NCBI RefSeq assembly: GCF_004804275.1
Contig: NZ_STGI01000001.1
Location: 62,001-126,000, forward strand
Length of the DNA stretch: 64,000 bases
DNA from: Herbaspirillum sp. ST 5-3
GTDB lineage: Bacteria > Pseudomonadota > Gammaproteobacteria > Burkholderiales > Burkholderiaceae_D
Direction of reading: 5' to 3'
This document shows, one piece after another, positions 1 to 8,524 of the stretch. The translations under genes and the position numbers were made by a program. The notes under the pieces were generated by a model. That model searched no databases. It saw only the letters and a list, made by a program, of their open reading frames with translations, and was not told the origin of the DNA. Numbering within the stretch: position 1 is the first letter of the stretch; the number at the start of each line of letters is the position of its first letter.

Positions 1-1103
1 CGTATATTCCCTGGCCATTCGCGGATCTGCCACTGCGCCATCCTGGCAGCACTCCATTGAGGGACGGGCCGCCGGTATCGCAGGGCCGCTCCCTGCACGA
101 AATGCGCGAGCAACAAGGGGATGTCGTCGCGGCGCTCGGCAAGCGTTGGCAGATCGATACTCACGACACCGATGCGGTAGTACAGGTCTTCCCGGAATTG
201 CCTCCGCGCGCTCAACGCCAATAGATCTGCCTTGCTGGCTGCAATCACCCGGCAGTCGATCTGGATCCGTTCGTTGCCGCCAAGCCGTTCCAGCTGCCGT
301 TCCTGCAATACGCGCAACAATTTCACCTGCAGCGCGAGAGGCATGGTCTCGATCTCGTCGAGAAAAATGGTGCCGCCATTGGCGTATTCCAGTTTTCCGA
401 TGCGCCTTTTCTGTGCACTGGTAAAGGCACCCGCTTCATGACCGAAGACTTCACTTTCGAACACGGACTCGGGCAAGGCACCGCAATTAATCGCCACAAA
501 CGGCCCCTTGCAGCCGCTGGCGGCGTGCAACTGACGCGCCACGACCTCCTTGCCGGTGCCCGTCTGGCCGTTGATCAGGATATCGACTGCGGCCGGGCCG
601 ACCGATCGGATCAAGGTCCGCACCCGTTCAATCGCCGGCGACTGCCCGATCAGGGCGGGCACGTCCGGATCCGCACTCCAGGCCGCCTTCAAGCGGCGAT
701 TCTCGATCACCAGCCGGCGCTTTTCCTGCGCCCGCCGGACCGTTTCCATCAATCGTTCCGCGGCGAACGGCTTCTCGATAAAGTCGTAGGCCCCGGCGCG
801 CATCGCGTCGACAGCCATGCCGACATCGCCATGACCCGTGACGACGATGACCGGCAAATCGGGATCCAGCGCGACTACCTGTGCCAGCAATTCCAGACCG
901 GAGCGCCCGGGAAGTCGTACATCGGTCACGATCACGCCGCCAAATTCCGCCTTCAGCCAAGGTTGCGCCTGTTCGACGCTGGCACAGGCTTGCACCTTGA
1001 ATCCGCCGAGTTCCAGCGTCTGCGCGGTCGCCATGCGCACCGTTTGTTCATCTTCAACAAGCACCGCTTCGAGCAATTCAGTCGCCGGCAAGTAATCCTC
1101 CAT
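1..1103 (-). CDS. dctD: DctD-type sigma-54 response regulator (3' part beyond window)
   Basis: Two-component activator of the NtrC family, most like DctD, the regulator of C4-dicarboxylate uptake. It would be phosphorylated by a DctB-like kinase and remodel sigma-54 RNA polymerase. About 367 residues are visible: a receiver domain (about 13-125, acidic pocket EDE at 17-19, phosphoacceptor Asp61, Lys in EKPF), then an AAA+ domain with Walker A GQTGTGKE (179-186). The loop that contacts sigma-54 reads GAFTSA (225-230, bases 414-431) instead of GAFTGA. Reading runs to REWPGN at the window edge, so the DNA-binding domain lies outside. The ATG at 1103 follows an in-frame stop. A TTG at 1091, preceded by GGAGG at good spacing, is an equally plausible start. 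No dctB-like kinase gene lies directly upstream. The DctD assignment is by resemblance; the family is certain. Confidence 0.85.
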   Translation of the reverse strand, partial: MEDYLPATELLEAVLVEDEQTVRMATAQTLELGGFKVQACASVEQAQPWLKAEFGGVIVTDVRLPGRSGLELLAQVVALDPDLPVIVVTGHGDVGMAVDAMRAGAYDFIEKPFAAERLMETVRRAQEKRRLVIENRRLKAAWSADPDVPALIGQSPAIERVRTLIRSVGPAAVDILINGQTGTGKEVVARQLHAASGCKGPFVAINCGALPESVFESEVFGHEAGAFTSAQKRRIGKLEYANGGTIFLDEIETMPLALQVKLLRVLQERQLERLGGNERIQIDCRVIAASKADLLALSARRQFREDLYYRIGVVSIDLPTLAERRDDIPLLLAHFVQGAALRYRRPVPQWSAARMAQWQIREWPGNI

Positions 1104-1501
1104 CAGGGCGGGTTAAGTTGGATGAGAGCGGCAGCCGGATCACGAACTCAGATCAGCGTCGGCCACGCAGCGTAGTCACGGACTTCAGCAAGAATCTCAT
1201 ATTACCCCCGGCAAATGCGCGACATGGACGAAAAACTTGCATTTCTCCAATGTCGCCTTCGCGTCCGGGTCACTTACCCAGCGTGCGATAAATATTTATT
1301 ACGCTCCCGAATTTCACGCTCCACCAGTGATGCGAGGCAGTTCGCCTCCAGTCAATCGCACGCATTGCGCCCGCTTTCCATATTTCCGCCAAATCGACCC
1401 GTGAGAGCGAGAGAAGCGACTGCATCGGGTAAAATGAGGCCTGTTCCCGATGCCTCATCCAGCAGCATCGTCCCACCCCATTTCTTGATATATCGTCACC
1501 C
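1104..1501. other. intergenic region between dctD-like gene and ffh
   Basis: About 400 bases between two divergent genes. I see no convincing gene in it: short open frames exist on both strands but have no recognisable protein and no good ribosome site. A TAAAAT hexamer at 1430-1435 could be the -10 element of the ffh promoter, but no -35 is evident. Confidence 0.5.
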
Positions 1502-2869
1502 ATGCTCGACAACCTGACTCAACGACTGGCCAAAGTCGTCAAAACGATGCGCGGCGAAGCGCGTCTGACCGAATCCAATACCGCCGAAATGCTGCGCGAA
1601 GTTCGCCTGGCGCTGCTTGAGGCTGACGTGGCACTGCCGGCTGTGCGCGAATTCGTCGCTCGCGTAAAGCAGAAGGCACTGGGCGAGGAAGTCATCGGTT
1701 CGCTCACTCCCGGCCAGGCCCTGGTCGGCGTAGTGCAGCGTGAGCTGGCCGCGATCATGGGTGCCGATCTCGGTCCGGACGCCTCGCAACTGAATTTCGC
1801 CACCCAGCCCCCCGCCGTCATCCTGATGGCCGGCCTGCAGGGCGCCGGCAAGACCACCACCGTGGGCAAGCTCGCCAAATACCTGCAGGAACAGAAAAAG
1901 AAGAAAGTGCTGACCGTCTCGACGGACGTGTATCGCCCTGCCGCCATCGGCCAGTTGCAGACAGTAACGACCCAGGTCGGCGCTGACTTTTTCCCGTCTT
2001 CACCGACCGACAAACCGGTCGATATCGCCCTGGCCGCGCTCGATTATGCGAAGAAGCATTATCACGACGTTCTGATCGTCGACACCGCCGGCCGGCTCGG
2101 CATCGACGAAGCGATGATGCAGGAAATCGCCGCCTTGCACACAGCGATCAAGCCGATCGAAACTCTGTTCGTGGTCGACGCCATGCTCGGCCAGGACGCA
2201 ATCAACACCGCCAAGGCATTCAACGACGCGCTGCCGCTGACCGGCATCGTGCTGACCAAGCTGGACGGCGACGCACGCGGCGGCGCAGCATTGTCGGTGC
2301 GCCACGTCACCGGCAAGCCCATCAAGTTTGCCGGCGTGGCCGAAAAGCTGGACGGACTGGAAGCCTTCGATCCTGACCGCATGGCCAGCCGCATCCTCGG
2401 CATGGGCGACATCCTTGCATTAGTCCAGGAGGCGCAAAAAGGCGTCGACGTTGCAGCCGCCAAGGACCTGGCAGAGAAAATCAAGGTCGGCGGCAAGTTC
2501 GACCTGAACGACTTCAAGGCGCAGCTGAGCCAGATGAAGAAAATGGGCGGCCTCTCCGGTCTGATCGATAAGCTGCCCGCACAGTTCCAGCAAGCCGCCG
2601 GCAATGCCGACATGAACCAGGCGGAGAAACAGGTACGCCGGATGGAAGGCATCATCAATTCAATGACACCGCAGGAGCGCGCCAAGCCGGAGCTCATCAA
2701 GGCGTCACGCAAGCGCCGCATCGCGGCGGGCGCCGGTGTGCAGGTGCAGGAAGTCAACCGCATGCTCGCGCAATTCGAGCAGATGCAATCGATGATGAAG
2801 AAGCTCAAGGGTGGCGGCCTGATGAAGATGATGCGCGGCATGAAAGGCATGCTGCCCGGCGCTCGCTGA
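1502..2869 (+). CDS. ffh: signal recognition particle protein Ffh
   Basis: SRP54 GTPase that binds 4.5S RNA and hydrophobic nascent signal sequences and hands ribosomes to the FtsY receptor at the membrane. The 455 residues show the full family layout: N-terminal helical bundle (1-90), G domain with P-loop GLQGAGKTT, DTAGRLG and the TKLDGDARGG specificity motif, then a methionine-rich M domain from about residue 300. The C-terminus (MMKKLKGGGLMKMMRGMKG) is the usual Met/Lys/Gly-rich tail. Length is normal. It stands alone, divergent from the regulator to its left, and is followed by a strong hairpin at 2895. Confidence 0.98.
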   Translation: MLDNLTQRLAKVVKTMRGEARLTESNTAEMLREVRLALLEADVALPAVREFVARVKQKALGEEVIGSLTPGQALVGVVQRELAAIMGADLGPDASQLNFATQPPAVILMAGLQGAGKTTTVGKLAKYLQEQKKKKVLTVSTDVYRPAAIGQLQTVTTQVGADFFPSSPTDKPVDIALAALDYAKKHYHDVLIVDTAGRLGIDEAMMQEIAALHTAIKPIETLFVVDAMLGQDAINTAKAFNDALPLTGIVLTKLDGDARGGAALSVRHVTGKPIKFAGVAEKLDGLEAFDPDRMASRILGMGDILALVQEAQKGVDVAAAKDLAEKIKVGGKFDLNDFKAQLSQMKKMGGLSGLIDKLPAQFQQAAGNADMNQAEKQVRRMEGIINSMTPQERAKPELIKASRKRRIAAGAGVQVQEVNRMLAQFEQMQSMMKKLKGGGLMKMMRGMKGMLPGAR

Positions 2870-2894
2870 CACCCTTCGTCGTCAGGCTACATAT

Positions 2895-2922
2895 TCCTGC
2901 CGTCCAGACGTGGACGGCAGGA
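2895..2922 (+). terminator. hairpin after ffh, probable terminator
   Basis: Perfect 12-bp inverted repeat (2895-2906 with 2911-2922) around a GACG tetraloop, 25 bases after the ffh stop. The sequence after it (GTAAAGCAAAATT) is not a U-run, so this is either a weak intrinsic terminator or a 3' end-protecting hairpin. Confidence 0.5.
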
Positions 2923-3473
2923 GTAAAGCAAAATTCCTCCGCGCTGGCGACCTGCCCGCCCTCCCCCGAACCTGCACTTCATCGAGCGAGAAATCGCCTC
3001 CTCACGCGTTCGTTCGGAGGCGCTCGCTGTCAGAGCGCGGGCGGGCCGCTCACGAGTAGCAAGTGGGCCGCCCCCCAAGCCATCTTGCGCTGCAGTGCGT
3101 GCAGTCCGATAGCGAGCAAGCGCCGAGTACTCGCAGGCGCTACGGCGCCACCAGCCGGAACGCTCACCTGCAGCAAACCCGCACCAGATAAGGCTTCCCG
3201 CCCGATCACACCATCCTCATCTCGAGTCATCGCGCCCCTCTGGAGGACAGAATAGTCCATCTCAGAGAGGGACTCGCGACAAGACGCTGGCACTCATCGA
3301 ACGATCACGTGACGCTTTTCCGGTTTTCTCCTATGAAGATCGCGTGGCATGAAGCACACAAATTCATGCGCATAGTTATAAAAAACACTTGCATCCCTAT
3401 GAAAAGCGCACCACTATTAGCGTTGCGTGATACGACGCATTTTCCCAACACATTTCGTGAAGGAGGCTTGAAG
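2923..3473. other. non-coding or unrecognised stretch before the SWIB gene
   Basis: About 550 bases with no gene that I can support. Open frames of 60-90 codons on the minus strand (2887-3293) give no recognisable protein. Several imperfect GC-rich repeats of the type AGCGAG/CGCTCG occur around 2980-3140. The last 150 bases turn AT-rich, with TATAAA at 3377-3382, and probably hold the promoter of the following gene. Confidence 0.4.
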
Positions 3474-3971
3474 ATGGCAACAGCCAAAAAACCCGCGGCC
3501 AAAACAGCCGCCAAGAAGCCCGCTGCGAAGAAAGCCGCAGCAAAACCCGCAGCAAAAAAAGCAGCTCCAGCCAAGAAAGCCGCCCCGGCCAAAAAGGCAG
3601 CAGCCAAGCCCGTAGCAAAGAAAGCGGCAGCAAAGCCGGCAGCGAAGAAAGCTGCTCCGGCAAAGAAGGTCGCAGCAAAGAAGCCCGCAGCAAAGAAAGT
3701 CGCAAAGCCGAAGACTCCCCGTAAGCCGAATGCAGCGTTCATGAAGCCGATGACGCCGTCCGCCACCTTGGGTGCAGTGATCGGTGCAAACCCGCTGCCG
3801 CGTACTGAAGTCACCAAGAAGGTTTGGGACTACATCAAGAAGAACAAGCTGCAAGATGAAGCCAACAAACGCATGATCAATGCGGATGACAAGCTCAAAG
3901 CTGTGTTTGGCGGGAAGAAGCAAGTGTCGATGTTCGAAATGACCAAACTCATTTCCAATCACCTGCAATAA
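3474..3971 (+). CDS. Lys/Ala-rich SWIB/MDM2-domain protein (histone H1-like)
   Basis: Small basic protein of 165 residues in two parts. Residues 1-85 are almost entirely Lys, Ala and Pro in irregular AAKK/PAKKA repeats, like the tails of eukaryotic H1 and bacterial AlgP/Hc1 nucleoid proteins. Residues 90-165 form a SWIB/MDM2 domain (TPSATLGAVIG, LPRTEVTKKVWDYIKKNKLQ, VSMFEMTKLISNHLQ), a fold known from chromatin remodelling factors, chlamydiae and many Burkholderiales. It probably binds DNA through the tail and associates with the nucleoid, but its function is not established. The start is fixed by AGGAGG at 3461-3466, eight bases before ATG; an open frame extends upstream to 3309 without a ribosome site. 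A strong terminator follows, so it is monocistronic. Confidence 0.88.
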   Translation: MATAKKPAAKTAAKKPAAKKAAAKPAAKKAAPAKKAAPAKKAAAKPVAKKAAAKPAAKKAAPAKKVAAKKPAAKKVAKPKTPRKPNAAFMKPMTPSATLGAVIGANPLPRTEVTKKVWDYIKKNKLQDEANKRMINADDKLKAVFGGKKQVSMFEMTKLISNHLQ

Positions 3972-3993
3972 TCTGTCTTTCCGAAGGCCAAAC

Positions 3994-4025
3994 AAAAACG
4001 CCCGCATCGCGCGGGCGTTTTTGTT
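3994..4025 (+). terminator. rho-independent terminator of the SWIB gene
   Basis: 12-bp stem (3994-4005 with 4011-4022) with an ATCGC loop, A-run on the left arm and T-run on the right, 22 bases after the stop codon. It could also act on the opposite strand for the gene ending at 4120. Confidence 0.9.
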
Positions 4026-4119
4026 GGTGCTGTCGGATACAAGTCGGCTCGGATAAATCGATTCGGTGCTGCCAAAACGGCTGCACGCGCCTTTGAACCC
4101 CCGTTGCTATTACTCGTCT

Positions 4120-4746
4120 CTACGGGCAGGTTGTGGTCACAAACGCCGCCCGCTCGTTCTCGTCAATCCCCGCACCCGGTTTGCGTCCAAGTGCGCAGTA
4201 CGTACTAGAAGGAGTCATTACCTTGGTGATTCGACGTCCGTCCGTCGTCGTCATTTCCTGGGTCGTCGTTCCGCGCGGCAAACCGGCCGCCGCGATGCCT
4301 TTTTCCAGCCTGGAGGAAGGCGACGCGGACTCGGTCGGCTGGAACCTTGGCCGCGTGGGAAAAGCCTGTCTCAAGTCCCGGTCTATCCGCCCGATATCGC
4401 GCTTGGCAGCTTCGATCATGGCATCGGCGCTGTTCGTCGTCGCCGCAACCGGTGTGGCGGACTTATCTTCAATCACATGCCCTTGACCTGGCCGATCCTG
4501 CAGGCCGCGTTTCTCCTGCACGACGGTCTCCTGGCGAGCGTGCGGCCTGCTGCTGAAAGCCTTTGGAGGAACAGGCAATGGCGAAGCTGGTTGTGTCAGA
4601 AGGCGGATCTCAAACGGGCTAGCCGGGCGTTGGAGATGAATGGCTGTGCCGTTCGAAGCAACACGCCAGCACCAGATCATTAGCAGATGCAAGGAGCCGG
4701 AGACAAAGGCGGCGCCCCATACCACCCTCCGGCGGTAATCGGTCAA
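4120..4746 (-). CDS. hypothetical membrane-anchored protein
   Basis: Protein of about 208 residues that I cannot assign to a characterised family. One hydrophobic segment lies near the N-terminus (VVWGAAFVSGSLHLLMIW). It is followed by a Pro/Ala/Ser/Thr-rich linker and a charged helical stretch (AMIEAAKRDIGRIDRDLRQ), then a C-terminal region ending in TTTCP. The layout (anchor plus periplasmic spacer) recalls TonB-like or other inner-membrane-anchored proteins, but no TonB C-terminal motif is present. The start chosen is TTG at 4746, which overlaps the stop of the upstream transglycosylase gene (TTGA) and has GGGAG eight bases before it. An in-frame ATG at 4770 has no such site. Translational coupling with the transglycosylase gene is likely. 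Confidence 0.6.
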   Translation of the reverse strand: MTDYRRRVVWGAAFVSGSLHLLMIWCWRVASNGTAIHLQRPASPFEIRLLTQPASPLPVPPKAFSSRPHARQETVVQEKRGLQDRPGQGHVIEDKSATPVAATTNSADAMIEAAKRDIGRIDRDLRQAFPTRPRFQPTESASPSSRLEKGIAAAGLPRGTTTQEMTTTDGRRITKVMTPSSTYCALGRKPGAGIDENERAAFVTTTCP

Positions 4747-5351
4747 CGGTTGTACTCCCAAAGCTTCCATGCCGCCAGCACGGCATTTGGATACTCCGGT
4801 CGTCCGCGACTGCCGTTATAACGTCCCAAGGCAAGAAACAGGTTGCCGCGTTCCATGTCGAGGTACAGGCGCAGGATGGAACATCCATAGCGCAGGTTCG
4901 TCTGCATGTTGAAGAGCTTCCTGCGGTCGCCGTCGCCGATGATGCGCGTCCAGAACGGCATCACCTGCATATAGCCGTGTGCGCCAACCGGCGATATTGC
5001 GTATTTGCGGAAAGCAGATTCAACCTGGATCAACCCAAGCACCAGGGCCGGATCGAGCCCGGCCCTCGTCGCTTCGTACCAGGTGGCCTCAAGAAATTCG
5101 CGCCTCACCTGCCAATCCGGCAGCCGCTTTTTCAGTCGCTCGGACATTTCGCCCAGCCAACGCAAATACTTGAGACGATCCTGGATGTTGGCGAAGTGAG
5201 GCTTGGGTGGACGCGCGTCGGCAATCGCGTTCGACAGCGCGAGTCGAACCGAATCCGCCAATGCCTCTTCCTGCTGATTGCCGGCCATGACTGCATTACA
5301 GAACAACAGGGCAGCAATCAGCGAAAGAATGCGCGCAAAGGGGTGAATCAA
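4743..5351 (-). CDS. lytic transglycosylase (SLT domain), exported
   Basis: Family GH23-like peptidoglycan-cleaving enzyme expected in the periplasm, producing 1,6-anhydromuramyl ends. After a signal peptide (hydrophobic core ILSLIAALLFCNAVMA) comes a helical region and a C-terminal SLT domain. The domain has the catalytic Glu in LIQVESAFRKYAISPVGAHG and the conserved YMQVMPFW and GRYNGS segments. The frame is open upstream into proS to 5456, but those residues look non-native. I place the start at TTG 5351, just after the proS stop at 5368, because this gives a standard signal peptide; no strong ribosome site is visible. It is co-transcribed with proS upstream and probably coupled to the hypothetical gene downstream. 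Confidence 0.85.
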   Translation of the reverse strand: MIHPFARILSLIAALLFCNAVMAGNQQEEALADSVRLALSNAIADARPPKPHFANIQDRLKYLRWLGEMSERLKKRLPDWQVRREFLEATWYEATRAGLDPALVLGLIQVESAFRKYAISPVGAHGYMQVMPFWTRIIGDGDRRKLFNMQTNLRYGCSILRLYLDMERGNLFLALGRYNGSRGRPEYPNAVLAAWKLWEYNR

Positions 5352-5367
5352 GGCCGTCCGCGAGGCT

Positions 5368-7095
5368 TCAGGATGCAAGCCTGGCCTTGACGAATTCAGC
5401 CATGTCCGCAGCCGCCACTGCAGTGGCCGCCGGGTCCCGACGCCCCTGGTACTCAAGCTTGCCTTCCTTCAGGCCGCGATCGCCGATCACAACACGGTGC
5501 GGTACGCCGATCAATTCCCAGTCCGCAAACATGACGCCCGGACGCTCGCCTCGATCGTCGAGGATGACGTCCATACCCGCGGCTTGCAGGGCGGCGTACA
5601 GCTTGTCGGTTTCCGCCTTGACCGCTTCGCTGCGATCGTAGCCCATCGGACACAGAACCACCTCGAACGGCGCAATCGCGGTCGGCCAGATGATGCCCTT
5701 GTCGTCGAAATTCTGCTCGATCGCCGCGCCCAGGATACGGGTGACGCCGATGCCGTAGCAGCCCATCTGCATCAATTGCGGCTTGCCTGTCTCGTCGAGG
5801 TAGGTCGCCTTCATGTCTTCCGAATAGCGCGTGCCGAGCTGGAACACATGGCCGACCTCGATGCCGCGCTGGATGGCCAGAAGACCTTTTCCATCCGGCG
5901 AGGGATCGCCTGCAACCACGTTGCGCAAGTCGGCGACCTCCGGTTCCGGCAGGTCACGGCCCCAGTTCGCGCCGGTATAGTGGAAATCCTCCTCGTTGGC
6001 GCCGCACACGAAATCGCTCATGACAGCGACGGTACGATCGGCAACAATCCTGACCGGCTTCCTGGTGCCGATCGGGCCAAGATAGCCCGGCGGCGTGCCG
6101 AACCATTCGACGATCTCGGCTTCGCTGGCGAAACGGTAAGTGGCGAGCCCTGGGATCTTGCTGGCCTTGACTTCATTCAGCTCGTGATCGCCGCGCAGAA
6201 GGAGCAGCCAGATTTCCTTGTCGGCCGGGGAGTCCTTGTCAACGGCGAGCACAATCGACTTGACGGTGTGCGTGAGCGAAATCCCGAGCAGCTTCGCAAC
6301 GTCCTCGCACTTGGCCTTGCCCGGTGTCGGCGTCTTGGTCAGCGGGTGCTTGGCAGCGCCATGCTCGGCCGCCGGTGCAACGGCTTCGGCGGCTTCGATA
6401 TTGGCCGCATAGTCCGAGTTCGGGCAATACACCAGCGCATCCTCGCCGGTGTCGGCGATCACATGGAATTCATGCGAGCCCGAACCGCCGATCGCGCCAT
6501 TGTCCGCCGCGACTGCACGGAACTGGAGGCCGAAGCGGTTGAAGATGTTGACGTAGGCGTCATACATGATCTGGTAAGACTTCTGCATACCGGCCACATC
6601 GCGGTCAAAAGAATACGCATCCTTCATCGTGAATTCGCGTCCGCGCATCAGGCCGAAACGCGGGCGGCGCTCGTCGCGGAATTTCGTCTGGATGTGGTAG
6701 AAGTTGATCGGCAGCTGACGATATGACTTGATGTCGGCGCGAACCACGTCGGTGATCACTTCCTCCGACGTAGGCTGGATCGCGTAGTCGCGACCATGAC
6801 GATCCTTGACGCGCATGAGTTCCGGCCCCATCTTTTCCCAGCGACCGGTTTCCTGCCATAGCTCGGCGGGCTGCACGACCGGCATCAACAGTTCGATGGC
6901 GCCTGCGCGGTTCATCTCTTCGCGGATGATGTTTTCCACCTTGCGAATCACGCGCAGGCCCATTGGCATGTACGTGTAGATGCCGGAACCGAGGCGTTTG
7001 ATCATCCCGGCACGCATCATCAGTTTGTGGCTGATGATCTCGGCGTCCGACGGGGCTTCTTTAAGGGTAGAAATAAAAAATCGAGATGCGCGCAT
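5368..7095 (-). CDS. proS: prolyl-tRNA synthetase
   Basis: Class II aminoacyl-tRNA synthetase charging tRNA-Pro. The 575 residues have the bacterial-type architecture: catalytic core with motif 1 ([15 protein letters not shown]), motif 2 ([23 protein letters not shown]) and motif 3 near 440-460 ([10 protein letters not shown]). A YbaK-like INS editing domain is inserted at about 225-405, and the anticodon-binding domain is C-terminal. The leader holds a perfect A/T palindrome (7105-7118) directly upstream and no obvious Shine-Dalgarno. proS is divergent from rppH, and the transglycosylase gene lies downstream in the same direction. Confidence 0.97.
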   Translation of the reverse strand: MRASRFFISTLKEAPSDAEIISHKLMMRAGMIKRLGSGIYTYMPMGLRVIRKVENIIREEMNRAGAIELLMPVVQPAELWQETGRWEKMGPELMRVKDRHGRDYAIQPTSEEVITDVVRADIKSYRQLPINFYHIQTKFRDERRPRFGLMRGREFTMKDAYSFDRDVAGMQKSYQIMYDAYVNIFNRFGLQFRAVAADNGAIGGSGSHEFHVIADTGEDALVYCPNSDYAANIEAAEAVAPAAEHGAAKHPLTKTPTPGKAKCEDVAKLLGISLTHTVKSIVLAVDKDSPADKEIWLLLLRGDHELNEVKASKIPGLATYRFASEAEIVEWFGTPPGYLGPIGTRKPVRIVADRTVAVMSDFVCGANEEDFHYTGANWGRDLPEPEVADLRNVVAGDPSPDGKGLLAIQRGIEVGHVFQLGTRYSEDMKATYLDETGKPQLMQMGCYGIGVTRILGAAIEQNFDDKGIIWPTAIAPFEVVLCPMGYDRSEAVKAETDKLYAALQAAGMDVILDDRGERPGVMFADWELIGVPHRVVIGDRGLKEGKLEYQGRRDPAATAVAAADMAEFVKARLAS

Positions 7096-7293
7096 GGCGG
7101 TAATTCTTTTTAAAAAGAGAGAGTTATAATCAACCCAATTTTAAAGGATTAGCTGGCTGATGCATCCATTCCTCACATATTTGATTCACGCCGCCGCCCC
7201 AAGGGGGCTGGAGCATGACGCATGCGCCTCCGTGCGCGTGCAAAATTTGTAACGATGAGGATCGTCTAGCCGCAGAAAGTTTTGAGGTGCAAC

Positions 7294-7878
7294 ATGCTGG
7301 ATCGTGAAGGCTTCCGCCCGAACGTCGGCATTATCCTGCTCAACGCCCATAACGAGGTGTGGTGGGGGAAGCGGGTGCGCGAGCACTCGTGGCAATTTCC
7401 GCAAGGCGGAATCAAGTTCGGGGAAACGCCCGAAGAGGCAATGTTTCGGGAACTGGAAGAAGAAATCGGTCTGAGGTCGGAGCACGTCAGGATCATCGGT
7501 CGTACCCGCGACTGGCTGCGATATGAAGTTCCGGACCGTTTCATCAAGCGCGAAGTGCGCGGCCATTACAGGGGACAAAAGCAGATCTGGTTCCTGCTGC
7601 GCATGGTCGGTCGCGACTGCGATATCAATCTAAGAGGCACCGATCACCCGGAGTTCGATGCCTGGCGCTGGCACGACTACTGGGTTCCCCTGGATGTGGT
7701 TATCGAATTCAAGCGCGAGGTCTATCAGAAGGCCTTGCAGGAATTGTCGCGCTACCTGAACCGGGTGGCGCCGAGCAACCACAATCGGCATGGAGCACGT
7801 TATCTGCGCCAGAACCATCCTGGAAAGGCCGCGAGCGAAACCACATCGCCGACAGCCAAACCCAAGAATGAAGAATAA
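7294..7878 (+). CDS. rppH: RNA 5'-pyrophosphohydrolase RppH
   Basis: NUDIX hydrolase that removes pyrophosphate from triphosphorylated mRNA 5' ends and so triggers RNase E decay. The N-terminus [15 protein letters not shown] and the NUDIX box ([23 protein letters not shown], about residues 38-60) match the RppH family closely. The enzyme core ends near residue 160. The C-terminal 35 residues are a basic, low-complexity tail seen in several Burkholderiales. I chose the ATG at 7294, preceded by GAGGTG, over an in-frame ATG at 7282, because the family begins MLDREG. The stop overlaps a possible ATG (7868) of the next gene, suggesting an operon. Confidence 0.95.
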   Translation: MLDREGFRPNVGIILLNAHNEVWWGKRVREHSWQFPQGGIKFGETPEEAMFRELEEEIGLRSEHVRIIGRTRDWLRYEVPDRFIKREVRGHYRGQKQIWFLLRMVGRDCDINLRGTDHPEFDAWRWHDYWVPLDVVIEFKREVYQKALQELSRYLNRVAPSNHNRHGARYLRQNHPGKAASETTSPTAKPKNEE

Positions 7879-7888
7879 GGGCCTGCTC

Positions 7889-8482
7889 ATGTTGCCAAGC
7901 GTTTCATCGCCTGTTCTCCATCCTGTCTTGCCAAGAAAACAAAACAGGATGTCTCTTTTCCGCGCCTGCGTGGCGCTCTCGCTGCTGGCCGCAAGCGTTG
8001 CTGCCAGCGCGCGGGATCGCTTCGAAGAAGATTTCGACGACACGGACAAACCGTGGGAGGAAGTCGCCATCCAGTTGCCGGCGGCGCCCAAACCTGAAAA
8101 CCTGCTGCCATTCTATGTCAGTGCAACCGCAACGCAATCCTTCGCCATCGACGCCAACTCCTTGAGCGTGGGGCCGGATGGCGTCATCCGCTATACCTTG
8201 GTCGCGACCAGCGATTCGGGCGCCCGCAACATCAGCTACGAAGGCATCCGTTGCGCATCCTATGAGAAGAAGCTCTATGCATTCGGCCAGGCTGACGGCA
8301 CCTGGTCGCGTTCACGTCGAGACAAGTGGGAACGAATCAGCACCAATGCAGCCAACCGGCAGCATGCGGCCTTGTTCAAGGACTACTTTTGCGTGGAACT
8401 GACGGTCGCCGGCAGCGTGAAGGACATGATCAACAGGATTCGCTACAACAAGCCGCTGACGTCGCAAAATCAGATGAATTGA
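7889..8482 (+). CDS. CNP1-like family exported protein
   Basis: Secreted or periplasmic protein resembling the neisserial CNP1-like family, whose function is unknown. The visible parts are a signal sequence (hydrophobic LFRACVALSLLAASVAASA) and a mature domain beginning RDRFEEDFDDTDKPWEE. Conserved segments follow: FYVSATATQSFAIDANSLSVG, VRYTL-like strands and GIRCASYEKKLYAFG. The mature part has two cysteines (in GIRCASYE and DYFCVEL) that could pair. The start is uncertain: ATG 7889 has AAGGG seven bases upstream, ATG 7949 gives the shorter classic signal peptide, and ATG 7868 overlaps the rppH stop. It lies just behind rppH and convergent to proB. Confidence 0.8.
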   Translation: MLPSVSSPVLHPVLPRKQNRMSLFRACVALSLLAASVAASARDRFEEDFDDTDKPWEEVAIQLPAAPKPENLLPFYVSATATQSFAIDANSLSVGPDGVIRYTLVATSDSGARNISYEGIRCASYEKKLYAFGQADGTWSRSRRDKWERISTNAANRQHAALFKDYFCVELTVAGSVKDMINRIRYNKPLTSQNQMN

Positions 8483-8488
8483 CTGGTC

Positions 8489-8515
8489 TTTTGCCCGGAG
8501 TCAAACCGGGCAAAA
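8489..8515. repeat. inverted repeat between convergent genes
   Basis: 10-bp perfect inverted repeat (8489-8498 with 8506-8515, loop AGTCAAA) between the convergent CNP1-like gene and proB. Its T-run lies on the left arm and A-run on the right, the reverse of an intrinsic terminator on either strand, so it is a hairpin of uncertain role. Confidence 0.45.
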
Positions 8516-8524
8516 ACCCAATTC

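Noticed and set aside
438-1175. Long plus-strand open frame opposite the DctD-like gene
   Set aside because: Antisense of a clearly recognised receiver and AAA+ domain; the product has no family features and is typical of GC-rich shadow frames.
1270-1512. 80-codon minus-strand frame in the ffh upstream region
   Set aside because: No ribosome site, no recognisable protein, and it overlaps the ffh start.
3480-3720. Tandem-looking repeats suggesting a CRISPR or satellite array
   Set aside because: The periodicity comes from AAG/GCA codons of a Lys/Ala-rich protein in frame; there are no spacers.
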